Origin: an uncultured bacterium
Lineage (GTDB): Bacteria; Planctomycetota; UBA1135; GCA-002686595
Direction of reading: 5' to 3'
DNA length: 64,000 nucleotides
Assembly: GCA_938083085.1 (NCBI GenBank)
Contig: CALLKX010000048.1
Span: 1 to 64,000, forward strand
Part shown: positions 8,210-16,820 of the stretch, in pieces
Layout: each line of letters starts with the position of its first letter
Position numbering within the stretch: the first letter of the stretch is position 1
Made by a program: the position numbers and the translations under genes
Notes under the pieces: generated by a model
Databases searched by the model: none
Seen by the model: the letters and a program-made list of their open reading frames with translations, nothing else
Told to the model about the DNA's origin: nothing

Positions 8210-10405
8210 ATGACGGCCACGACCCGCCAGGAAGCGGTCCGCTCCATCGCGAGCGACGCGTTCCTCGATCTCCGCGAAGACATCTCCGGTCTTGAGGGTC
8301 AGTCCCTCTCCGACTCGTTCGGTCGCTACGTCTTCAGTGACGATGTGCAGCGCCAGACCCTGCCCGAGCCCATCTATCAGGCGCTTCGCAAGACCATCGA
8401 GACGGGGTCCAAGCTCGACCTTGAGATCGCGGACGAGGTCGCCCTCGCCATGAAGACCTGGGCGGTCGGCCACGGCGCGACGCACTACACCCATTGGTTC
8501 CAGCCCATGACCGGGCTCACCGCCGAGAAGCACGACTCCTTCCTGAAGCCGACCGGCTCGGGCGGCGCGATGCTCGAGTTCTCGGGCCAACAGCTCAGCC
8601 AGGGTGAGCCAGACGCCTCCAGCTTCCCCTCGGGCGGCCTCCGCGCCACCTTCGAGGCCCGCGGCTACACGGCCTGGGACCCGACCTCTCCGGCCTTCGT
8701 CCGCAAGTCCGCCAGCGGTGCGACCCTGTGTATCCCCACGGCCTTCTGCTCGTGGACCGGCGAGGCGCTCGACAAGAAGACCCCGCTCCTCCGCTCCTGC
8801 GAGGCCATCTCCCGCGCCGCCGTTCGCCTCCTCAGGACGATCGGCGAGTCCTCTGTGACCCGCGTCTCCCCCACGACCGGCGTGGAGCAGGAGTACTTCC
8901 TCGTTGACCGGCAGTTCTTCCACCTGCGCCCTGACCTGATGGCCACGGGCCGCACCCTGTTCGGCGCGATGCCGTACAAGGGACAGGAGTTCGACGACCA
9001 CTACTTCGGCTCCATCTCGGGCCGGGTCCTCGACTTCATGCGCGACCTCGAGAAGGAGCTCTGGCTCCTCGGGGTGCCGCTCATGACCCGGCACAACGAG
9101 GTGGCGCCCAGCCAGTTCGAGCTCGCCCCCCAGTACTCCGGTGTGTCGGTCTCGATCGACCAGAACATGCTCACCATGAGCGTGCTGAATGACGTTGCCG
9201 AGCGGCACGGGCTCGCGGTCCTCATGCACGAGAAGCCGTACGCCAACTTCAACGGCTCCGGCAAGCACATGAACTGGTCCATCGGCGACGACCTGGGCCA
9301 CAACCTCCTCGAGCCCGGCAATACGCCCCACGAGAACCTCAAGTTCATGATGACGCTCACGTCCATCGTGCGCGCCGTGGACATGCACCAGGACCTGCTG
9401 AGGGCCTCGATCGCCTCCGCGGGGAACGACCACCGCCTCGGCGCCAACGAGGCGCCGCCCGCCATCATCTCGATCTTCCTCGGCTCGCAGCTCACCGAGG
9501 TCATCAACGCGATGATCGAGGGGCGCGACCCGGCGAACTCGGGCAAGGGCTCGCTCCGGCTCGGGGTCGACGCCCTGCCGGAGCTGCCCCAGGACATCAC
9601 GGACCGCAACCGGACCTCGCCGTTCGCCTTCACGGGCAACAAGTTCGAGTTCCGCGCGGTGGGCTCAGGCCAGTCCGTGGCGTACCCCGCAGCGTTCGTC
9701 AACACGATCGTCGCCGAGTCCATGGAGTTCATCTGCGATGAGCTCGAGGCCCGCGGCGGCGCCAACGCCGAGAACATCAACGCGGTCGTTCGAGAGACCC
9801 TCGCCAAGCACCAGCGCGTGATCTTCGACGGGGACAACTACTCCGACGAGTGGGTCGCCGAGGCAGAGAAGCGCGGGCTCCTGAACCGGCGCACGACGCC
9901 CGAGGCGCTCGTGGCGCTCTCCGACGAGAAGAACACCGCGCTCTTCGAGCGCTTCGGTGTGCTCACCTCGCACGAGCTGGAGTCGCGGGCCAACGTGAGC
10001 AATGAGATCTACGCCTCGAAGATCCGCGTGGAGGCCCTCGCGACCATCGACATGGCGCAGACGATGATCCTCCCGGCCGCCTCGGCGTTCCAATCTCAGC
10101 TCTCCGAGACCATCCGAGGAGTGCGCGCGGTCGATGAGTCGATCCCGACAGGCGCACAGGTCGAGGCGCTGCACTGCACCGCCTCCGGCGCCACGGCGCT
10201 TCAGGCCGCGGTGAACGCGCTCTCCGATGCGCTCGCCAAGGTCGAGGGCGCGGGACATGGTGAGGCGGAGCACGCTGAGGCCATGCTGAACGAGGTCATC
10301 CCCCAGATGGAGAAGGTCCGCTCGGCAGCCGACGGTCTCGAGAAGGTCGTGGACGACGACCTCTGGCCGCTCCCGAAGTACCGCGAGCTGATGTTCATCC
10401 GCTGA
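8210..10405 (+). CDS. glnN: Type III glutamine synthetase (GSIII)
   Basis: 731 aa; THWFQPMTGLTAEKHDSF, GGLRATFEARGYTAWD, VGVEQEYFLV-like, EVAPSQFELAP, GSGKHMNWSIG, AGNDHRLGANEAPPAIISIFLG are hallmark GSIII motifs. Confidence 0.97.
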   Translation: MTATTRQEAVRSIASDAFLDLREDISGLEGQSLSDSFGRYVFSDDVQRQTLPEPIYQALRKTIETGSKLDLEIADEVALAMKTWAVGHGATHYTHWFQPMTGLTAEKHDSFLKPTGSGGAMLEFSGQQLSQGEPDASSFPSGGLRATFEARGYTAWDPTSPAFVRKSASGATLCIPTAFCSWTGEALDKKTPLLRSCEAISRAAVRLLRTIGESSVTRVSPTTGVEQEYFLVDRQFFHLRPDLMATGRTLFGAMPYKGQEFDDHYFGSISGRVLDFMRDLEKELWLLGVPLMTRHNEVAPSQFELAPQYSGVSVSIDQNMLTMSVLNDVAERHGLAVLMHEKPYANFNGSGKHMNWSIGDDLGHNLLEPGNTPHENLKFMMTLTSIVRAVDMHQDLLRASIASAGNDHRLGANEAPPAIISIFLGSQLTEVINAMIEGRDPANSGKGSLRLGVDALPELPQDITDRNRTSPFAFTGNKFEFRAVGSGQSVAYPAAFVNTIVAESMEFICDELEARGGANAENINAVVRETLAKHQRVIFDGDNYSDEWVAEAEKRGLLNRRTTPEALVALSDEKNTALFERFGVLTSHELESRANVSNEIYASKIRVEALATIDMAQTMILPAASAFQSQLSETIRGVRAVDESIPTGAQVEALHCTASGATALQAAVNALSDALAKVEGAGHGEAEHAEAMLNEVIPQMEKVRSAADGLEKVVDDDLWPLPKYRELMFIR

Positions 10406-10449
10406 CGGCTGACGTTCATCCGCTGACAGCTGACGTTCATCCGCTGACG
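10387..10449. repeat. 21-bp tandem repeat x3 covering the glnN stop codon
   Basis: gctgatgttcatccgctgacg / gctgacgttcatccgctgaca / gctgacgttcatccgctgacg. Confidence 0.95.
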
Positions 10450-10753
10450 GGGGCTCTGTCCCGCAACGGACGCCAGGAGCCGGCGCGCGACCCCGTCGCG
10501 TGCCGGCTCCTTGTTGTTCGGCGAGGGCCGCGCCCTCCGACTGAGCGTGGTCCGTCCCGCGACCGACCCTCGGCCCCTTCGATGACGCCCGCCACGCTCC
10601 ACGCGAGCCCGTCCGCCGAGCTCGCGTCGACGGGGTCGACGCCTCCTCGATCGGGGCCTCACGCCCACGGGTGAGGAGCCGCTCTCGGCGGAGCGGCCCA
10701 TCCCTCCAGCACGCAGATCATCTGCGGCGCGCCCAGTGGCCTCGAGCCACCGC

Positions 10754-10815
10754 CCGGACCGACGCTGCGCGGGACCGACGCTGCCCGGGTCGACGCTGCC
10801 CGGGTCGACGCTGCC
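10754..10815. repeat. 15-16-bp tandem repeat x4
   Basis: Units gcgggaccgacgctgc / ccgggtcgacgctgc repeated. Confidence 0.85.
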
Positions 10816-10889
10816 AAGTTCGGGGCCACCAGCACAGGGGCCGCACCGCCACGCGGCCCGAAGTGGCTCCCAGCGAAGGGTGGGATGAA

Positions 10890-10966
10890 TGGTAGCGAGG
10901 GCGGGACTTGAACCCGCGACCCCTGGCTTATGAAGCCAGTGCTCTAACCGACTGAGCTACCTCGCC
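10890..10966 (-). tRNA. tRNA-Met (anticodon CAT), CCA encoded
   Basis: Minus strand GGCGAGGTAGCTCAGTCGGTTAGAGCACTGGCTTCATAAGCCAGGGGTCGCGGGTTCAAGTCCCGCCCTCGCTACCA; cloverleaf stems pair, anticodon loop CTTCATAA. Elongator Met versus tRNA-Ile2 cannot be fully decided from the anticodon alone. Confidence 0.96.
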
Positions 10967-11279
10967 GCCTTTTGGCCCGAAGAATCTACCGGTCGGAGGT
11001 GCCCCCGGCAAGGGTCCTGAGCGAGACCCGAGGGGGCTCCTGGAGGGAAGCAGCCTCCCGTCCATCGGCTACAGCCACAGCGGGGCGCGGCCGTTCGACC
11101 GGAACCCGCCCCCCCCGCTGGAGCCGCCCTGCGCGGCGGGGCGGCGCGTGGAAGGCCGCGGCCCCTTGCCCGCTCACGCCGGGATCCGAGCGACCCAGCG
11201 CCCGGAGGCACCCCCTCGCTGCACGGCCCCCTGGGAGCCCCTTCGAGGCCGGGGAGGAGCGCCACCGGCGACGGCCAGA

Positions 11280-11930
11280 TCAATCCACCCAGGCGCGGCG
11301 GATCGCCTCGGGGTCAGTCTGCGCGCAGGCTGTCCCCCGGACGCTGGTGTACCCGGCCCTGATCGGGGTGGAGTCTCCCGACTCCGGGCAGAAGGAGAGG
11401 CAGTGGTCGATGGGCCGGGAATAGAGATGGAGGGAGATCCCTTCCTGGCCGCCACTAGCCCGGATCTGGTGCAAGGCAATCTCGTCCTGGATGAACGCCA
11501 CCCCGCCGGCCTCGTAGGTCATCACGCGGCCGCGCTTGAGCTCTCCGTCGCGCGCCGAGAAGTGCTCCTCTTCGAGCGCGCCGTCCAGCACCGCCATCCA
11601 GCAGTTCTGGTTCCCATGGTCGTGGATCGCGGAGGCCTGACCGGACTTCCAGCAGAGCAGGAGCAGCTCGAAGTCGCGGGAGCGCCAGATCAGGTTTCGA
11701 CTGTAGGTGCCGTCCCCGAACAACGCGTAGCGGCGCCAGGAGTCCTCTCCTGCGGCGTACTTGCGCAGGAGGGACGCGACCCGAGCCCCGTCGACTTCCG
11801 CGGGAGCCACCCCGTCCAGCTCGACCTCCAGCGCGGCCGTGAGCCGATCCAGGGAGCAGTCGTCTGAACGCACGGGTCGCGCCATCGCGGGGTCCACGTC
11901 ACCATCGGTCATGGGGTTGAGATCGGTCAT
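11280..11930 (-). CDS. Cysteine dioxygenase family cupin
   Basis: YSRNLIWRSRDFELLLLCWKSGQASAIHDHGNQNCWMAVLDGALEEEHF matches the CDO cupin core. Start taken at MTDLNPMTDGDV; the longer ORF start at 12224 runs through a tandem repeat and is unlikely. Confidence 0.85.
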   Translation of the reverse strand: MTDLNPMTDGDVDPAMARPVRSDDCSLDRLTAALEVELDGVAPAEVDGARVASLLRKYAAGEDSWRRYALFGDGTYSRNLIWRSRDFELLLLCWKSGQASAIHDHGNQNCWMAVLDGALEEEHFSARDGELKRGRVMTYEAGGVAFIQDEIALHQIRASGGQEGISLHLYSRPIDHCLSFCPESGDSTPIRAGYTSVRGTACAQTDPEAIRRAWVD

Positions 11931-12143
11931 CGCTTGGGCAGAGGTCCGGGGAAGGGGTCTGTGCAAGTGTCCGTCACCGAGGCGGTCCCGTCCACCCGGC
12001 GCCCGTGATGCCTGGATCCACCCTGGGACTGGGAGCCTTGAAGCCAGCCCACCGCCAGAGGCCCTGGGGGCCGTCCCGCATCGGGGCGGGGCCGCCCGTC
12101 GCTGGGACGCCAGGAAGGAGCAACGGCCGGACCCAGCTCCTGC

Positions 12144-12208
12144 TCCGCTGGGACGCTTCGCTGGGACTCTCCGCTGGGACTCTCCGCTGGGACTCTCCGC
12201 TGGGACTC
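12144..12208. repeat. 13-bp tandem repeat x5
   Basis: tccgctgggactc repeated; first two copies diverged. Confidence 0.95.
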
Positions 12209-12277
12209 GGTTGATCGAGCCCAACCGGGATCAGCCCGTTCCGACCGACGGGCCCAGGCCCCGGGGTAGAGACCTCT

Positions 12278-12643
12278 TCACTCGTCCATCGCGCTCAGCT
12301 CTGTCCCACCGTGGGCGACCGCGAGGAGCACGCAATCCGCCGCGCCTGGTCCGCCGTTGGCCAGGGGGGCGTGCTCGCTGCCTGCGGGGTACCGCACGAA
12401 GTCACCCGCACCGAGGGCGCGCCCGTCGTCGTCGGTATACCCCCCGGAGAGCACCAAGACGTCCTCCGGACCCAGGTGGCGATGGCGGGGATACCCACAG
12501 CCGGGGGCCATGCGGATGAGGACCGTCCGGGCAGGTCCGTCGGAATCGGGAGCGAGGTCCAACCACTGGACCCCCTCGTAGCGGGTCTCTCGCCAGGGAA
12601 GCTCGCTCAGGGACCCCGTGAGGGACAGGCCAGGAAGGTGCAT
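12278..12643 (-). CDS. ChrR-like cupin domain protein
   Basis: MAPGCGYPRHRHLGPEDVLVLSGGYTDDDGRALGAGDFVRYPAGSEHAPL cupin motifs; start at MHLPGLSLTG (12643). Confidence 0.75.
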   Translation of the reverse strand: MHLPGLSLTGSLSELPWRETRYEGVQWLDLAPDSDGPARTVLIRMAPGCGYPRHRHLGPEDVLVLSGGYTDDDGRALGAGDFVRYPAGSEHAPLANGGPGAADCVLLAVAHGGTELSAMDE

Positions 12644-12724
12644 GGCCTGAGGATAGCGACCGCTCCGGGAGGGCGGGCCGTCGACCGCTTCAGCCCCGGA
12701 GGCGCGTGACCCGATAAAGGCCCT

Positions 12725-13159
12725 GTGGGAGAGCCTGAACCGATCCACCGCAGGACCAGCGATACAGACCCCGTGTCGCTTCTCGCCAGCGCCACGGCGC
12801 GGCTGGTGGCCTCCGCCTGCTCCGGCGGCCGGGACGCCGTCGAACGCGACCTGCTCCGTGAGGTGGTCGACTCCGGCCTCGCCAGCGCCGCCGGGATCTG
12901 GTCCAGGGCCCATGAGCTCGCACCGTGGACGCAGGTCCGGAGCTACGGCGGCGACGTCCCCTCGCCCGCCGCGTTGGGTGCGGGTTCCACCCCCACCCGG
13001 CTCGACCTCTCCCCCGGTCGGTCCCTCGTGGCCCTCGGCGCGCTGCTGGACCACGAGGCGAACGTCGAGGCGATCGAGGTGCTCACCGCGGTCGTCGCGC
13101 TGACATGTCCGGAGGAAGAGGACACACCGCCTCCCCTCCCGGCCGTCGATCGAGACTGA
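12725..13159 (+). CDS. Hypothetical protein, divergent from the cupin gene (GTG start)
   Basis: 144 aa protein-like composition (LLREVVDSGLASAAGIWSRAHELAPW...); occupies the non-antisense interval. Weakly resembles an N-terminal sensor region. Confidence 0.4.
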   Translation: MGEPEPIHRRTSDTDPVSLLASATARLVASACSGGRDAVERDLLREVVDSGLASAAGIWSRAHELAPWTQVRSYGGDVPSPAALGAGSTPTRLDLSPGRSLVALGALLDHEANVEAIEVLTAVVALTCPEEEDTPPPLPAVDRD

Positions 13160-13411
13160 TTCCGAACCTGAACCACCCCTCGGGACAAATCCGTGGAACT
13201 AGTATTCCTCCCAGCGACAGCGTTTCGGCTCGGCTCGATCCACCGATGAAAGGCCACCAGCGCGGGGAAGAAACCTAGCGCCCACACGCGGGCACCATGG
13301 GGTCGATCGCGCCCGACCATTAGCCCGTCAGAATTGAGCACGCGGACTCCATGGTCGACGTCGATTCGTCCGTACTCTGGGAGTGGGAGGTAGTCAAATA
13401 TCGCCCAGAAT

Positions 13412-13514
13412 GGGGCCTCTCCGAGAGGTGCGCTGCGTTGCGAGCCGCAGCGTATCCGGGAAGCTCGGAAGGCCCCTCTCTCTCTAGGGCCGGTGATGCT
13501 AGCTCACCGGCCCT
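13412..13514 (+). ncRNA. Candidate small structured RNA ending in an intrinsic terminator
   Basis: Nested helices GGGGCC/GGCCCC (13412-13417 with 13471-13476), CCGAG/CTCGG (13421-13425 with 13464-13468), TGCGCTGCG/CGCAGCGTA (13429-13437 with 13446-13454), followed by a perfect terminator hairpin. No credible ORF here. 5' end not determined. Confidence 0.5.
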
Positions 13515-13523
13515 TCTTTATTT
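13486..13523 (+). terminator. Rho-independent terminator
   Basis: AGGGCCGGTGA-TGCTAGC-TCACCGGCCCT perfect 11-bp stem followed by TCTTTATTT. Confidence 0.8.
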
Positions 13524-13746
13524 GCCGCTGCTGCCGACGGCCGAGACCTGCTGCCTCCCGCCGGGTCCTGCGGCCTACGGACCGGTCCCACGGCGCCCCG
13601 CGGTAGAGCCTTCATCCCGGCGCTGCTCGACGCCCATCGGGCGAGGCCCTTCCCCGCCCGCAGTCAGCCAAGTGCGCCCCTGCACAGGCTGGAGGGTGGC
13701 CCAGCGCGATGCCTTGCCCGCCTCCGGGCCGATTCTGGAGCCTGCC

Positions 13747-13782
13747 GTTGGGCCTACTGCTGGGCCTACTGCTGGGCCAAAG
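13747..13782. repeat. 12-bp tandem repeat x3
   Basis: gttgggcctact / gctgggcctact / gctgggccaaag. Confidence 0.75.
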
Positions 13783-13879
13783 CCCGAGCGGCGAGCGTGG
13801 GGCAGGTACGGGCGACGGGGTAGGATCGGCCTCCGTGTTCCCACGGCCCACTCCAACAGCTCGCCTCAGCCACACCATC

Positions 13880-14935
13880 ATGCGCTCGCACCTCGCCCCG
13901 CTCCTCGCCATCCTGGCCGCCTGGTTCCTGGCACCTGGCCCCTCCGCCCTCGCGGCTCCGGCCCAGCAGGGGCCCGCGGCCGCCACCGTGGCGGCCAAGC
14001 CCTTCCTCTGGCGGATCGAGAAGGGGCCGATGAAGGGCTACCTGTACGGGACCATTCACCTCCCCGATGCTCGAGCTCTCAACTTGCCCGGGGAGGTCGA
14101 AGAGGCCTTCAAGGCCAGCGGGTCCTTCTTCGCGGAGATCGAGACGACCCCCAAGGCGGAGCAAGAGGTCCAGAGGGCAGCCCTCCTGCCGGCGGCAAGC
14201 CGGCTCGATCAGCTGGTCGGCCCGGAGACCTGGGCCAGGATCGAGGCTCGCCTCGCGGGCGCAGGACTGCCGCCGATGTACTCCGCCGGCATGGCCCGCA
14301 TGAGGCCCTGGGCGCTCGGAGCCACCCTCCCGATGCTCAAGTACCTGCCGGAGATGAGCGCCGGGAAGCCCCCCCTGGACAAGATGCTCTTTCAGCGGGC
14401 TGCGAAGGACGGCAAGACCACCGGCGGCCTCGAGACCCCTGCGGAGCAGATCGCCGCCTTCGAGGTCTTCACCCAGGCCGAGCACATCCGCATCCTCAAG
14501 GACTCCCTCGACGAGCTGGACCGCTACGAAGGAGAGGGCAGGGACCTCATGGAGGAGACCCTGAGCGCCTGGCTTTCTGGAGACGAGCCGCGCCTGCTCG
14601 CACTGATGGACGCGGGGTTCGGGTCCGACCCGGAGCTGAGAGAGCGCGCGGCCGCCGCGCTCTTGTGGCGACGCAACCTCCGCATAGCGAGCCGGATCGA
14701 GGATCGAATGCAGGCAGACACGGAGACCTTCTTTGCGGTGGGTGCGCTCCACATGCCGGACGCCCCCGCGCAGGACGCGATCGCACCGGGCGGCCGCTCC
14801 CCCTCCAAGGAGGACGCCGTTGCACCGCAGCCGTCCAGCTCGACCTTCGAGGTCACGCCTGGCGAGAGCGCGCCGAAGCTCGGCCTCGTCACGCTGCTCA
14901 GGCAGCGTGGGTATACGGTCAATCGGATCCGCTAA
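13880..14935 (+). CDS. TraB/GumN family exported protein
   Basis: Signal peptide; PFLWRIEKGPMKGYLYGTIHLPD, TFFAVGALHMPD, and C-terminal LGLVTLLRQRGYTVNRI are characteristic of TraB/GumN. Confidence 0.88.
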   Translation: MRSHLAPLLAILAAWFLAPGPSALAAPAQQGPAAATVAAKPFLWRIEKGPMKGYLYGTIHLPDARALNLPGEVEEAFKASGSFFAEIETTPKAEQEVQRAALLPAASRLDQLVGPETWARIEARLAGAGLPPMYSAGMARMRPWALGATLPMLKYLPEMSAGKPPLDKMLFQRAAKDGKTTGGLETPAEQIAAFEVFTQAEHIRILKDSLDELDRYEGEGRDLMEETLSAWLSGDEPRLLALMDAGFGSDPELRERAAAALLWRRNLRIASRIEDRMQADTETFFAVGALHMPDAPAQDAIAPGGRSPSKEDAVAPQPSSSTFEVTPGESAPKLGLVTLLRQRGYTVNRIR

Positions 14936-15032
14936 CCGCCTGCCCCCGCGGGAGCTCCCGACCCGGTCACGTGAATCCGGCCGCAGAGGGCGGGGCCTGC
15001 GCGACCCGAGGAAGGGGCCCGCTGATGAGCGG

Positions 15033-16544
15033 TCAGGGGGCGATCGCCCAGGTCGAAGGCAGCGCGTCGATCTCGTTGATCAACAGCATCCTCGTCACCG
15101 GGTTGTAGCTCCAAGAGTTCTGTCCAGAGCCCCAACCAGAGCCGCTCGTCTGCACCACCGCCTGCCCGTTCCGCGTGACAGACTGCGGTAGGGTGGGGTA
15201 GCTCCTCACCATGACCTGATCGCCCGTTCCGTCGGCACTCCCGAGGAGAAGGAAGAGGTCCTGGCTCGTGTCGAGGCCGAGCTCCAACATGTCCAGCTCG
15301 ATACCGTCGACGTTGACCGTCGAGAGCAACCGCACCGAGTTCTGACCGGTGGCGACCGCGTAGTCCAGGGCGGCAAAGGCCCCGGTCGCTGTGGGGTCCA
15401 CCTTCAGGTTGCCCCAGCGGGCGTTGCGATCCGCCAGCACCTGCCCGACGGGAACGGGGGAGCCGAACGAGTGTTGTGCGAACCAGTCGCAGACCTCTGT
15501 CTCGTCGATGGTGTCCCAGCAGTGCCCCTGCTGCGACGGTAGCGGACAGGCGGACGGCAGCGCGATCAGCTCATGGCTGGCTGAGGCCGCCGACATGAAC
15601 GAGTGCAGAGCAAGGCTCTGGTCGATCAAGTACTGCTCGCTGTCGTCAAAGGCGTAATAAGTCCTCAACGGCACGCCCTTGAGGTTGGTCGCCATGTGCC
15701 GACCTCCGGGGACGAGAGCACCCAAGGCGTCGACCTCGATAGACGACGCCCGGGCGAATTCAAAAGAGCCGGCCGGGGATGCCGGCGAACCGCCGAACAA
15801 CCCCTCGAGAAGCGCCTGGGTGTCGGGAGCGACGTTGTCGTACGTGTTGTGGAGCGAGACGGTCCCCGTGTGGTTCACCACCGCCGCGAAGGCACCACGG
15901 TCTCGATCGCGGTGGCGGGCTGCATAGCTCATCGCAGCGCCCCCCCCCATGGAGAAGCCCACGCCGTAGAGGCGATCCTTGTCCACCGAGAAGTTGGCGA
16001 TCACGTAGTCGATCACTGCCTGCACGTGCACCTGGCTCTGCACGCTGCCGAAGCTGCTCTGCGAGGTCCCCGGGGCTGTGGGCGCCAGGTTGCGCGAGTA
16101 GGGCGCAACCAGAATCCAATCTCGCGCCTGGCACTCCGCCACGAAGGAGGTGTTGGCCGCAATGTCGAGGTGGGAGACGTTGTAGCCGTGGAACGCCACC
16201 AGGAGCGGGCGCTCGTCCCCGACCGCCGTCGGCGGGACGTAGATGGAGAAGGCCTCGTGCGCCTGCGTCTCCTCCACGAAGACGTACATGATCAGCGTCA
16301 AGCCCCCGCGACCAGGAATCAGCCCCGCGAAGGCCTCCGACGCCTGACCCGCTGAAGCGATGAACGCCGAGGTGCCCACGCCGATCTGAATCGGTCGCGC
16401 CCCGATGCTCGAGGGGCGCGCTGCCGTCGCGCTCAGTAGCGACCGGAGAGACTGACCCGGCGCACTCCTATACTGCGCGTCAGCGACACTGGTAGTGACC
16501 GCAAGAGCCATCGCCACGACTGCGGCAGAGAGGAGTTTTTTCAC
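15033..16544 (-). CDS. Exported alpha/beta hydrolase, PHB-depolymerase/LpqC-like esterase
   Basis: GTG start at 16544 gives signal peptide VKKLLSAAVVAMALAVTTSVADAQ; SIYVPPTAVGDERPLLVAFHGYN, DKDRLYGVGFSMGGGAAMSYAARHRD nucleophile elbow. Confidence 0.8.
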   Translation of the reverse strand: MKKLLSAAVVAMALAVTTSVADAQYRSAPGQSLRSLLSATAARPSSIGARPIQIGVGTSAFIASAGQASEAFAGLIPGRGGLTLIMYVFVEETQAHEAFSIYVPPTAVGDERPLLVAFHGYNVSHLDIAANTSFVAECQARDWILVAPYSRNLAPTAPGTSQSSFGSVQSQVHVQAVIDYVIANFSVDKDRLYGVGFSMGGGAAMSYAARHRDRDRGAFAAVVNHTGTVSLHNTYDNVAPDTQALLEGLFGGSPASPAGSFEFARASSIEVDALGALVPGGRHMATNLKGVPLRTYYAFDDSEQYLIDQSLALHSFMSAASASHELIALPSACPLPSQQGHCWDTIDETEVCDWFAQHSFGSPVPVGQVLADRNARWGNLKVDPTATGAFAALDYAVATGQNSVRLLSTVNVDGIELDMLELGLDTSQDLFLLLGSADGTGDQVMVRSYPTLPQSVTRNGQAVVQTSGSGWGSGQNSWSYNPVTRMLLINEIDALPSTWAIAP

Positions 16545-16820
16545 GGTGCGGGTTCCCTGCTGTAAGAAGCAGGAGTCGGTAGAGGCGGGGTCCAGAGTGG
16601 CAGCAAAGAGCGGACGTAGGACCGTTGCCCAATGCTTGATGTTAGTTGGTTGCCGTGAACTGCGATCGGCCGGGGTCGCTGGGAAATGCCCTAACGCCTC
16701 CATTCTCGTCCCGATACTAGACCGAGCCCCGCCGATGCCACGCCGAGATGAGGCCCAGGCCCCTATCGGACAGCTCCCCTCCCCTGATGGCGCTCCGGCC
16801 CAGCACCGCCCCTGCGCTGA

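Noticed and set aside
7892-9433. 513-aa minus-strand ORF
   Set aside because: Exact antisense of glnN; no recognisable domain.
13351-15108. 585-aa plus-strand ORF
   Set aside because: Runs through the candidate RNA and terminator and is out of frame with the clear TraB/GumN gene.
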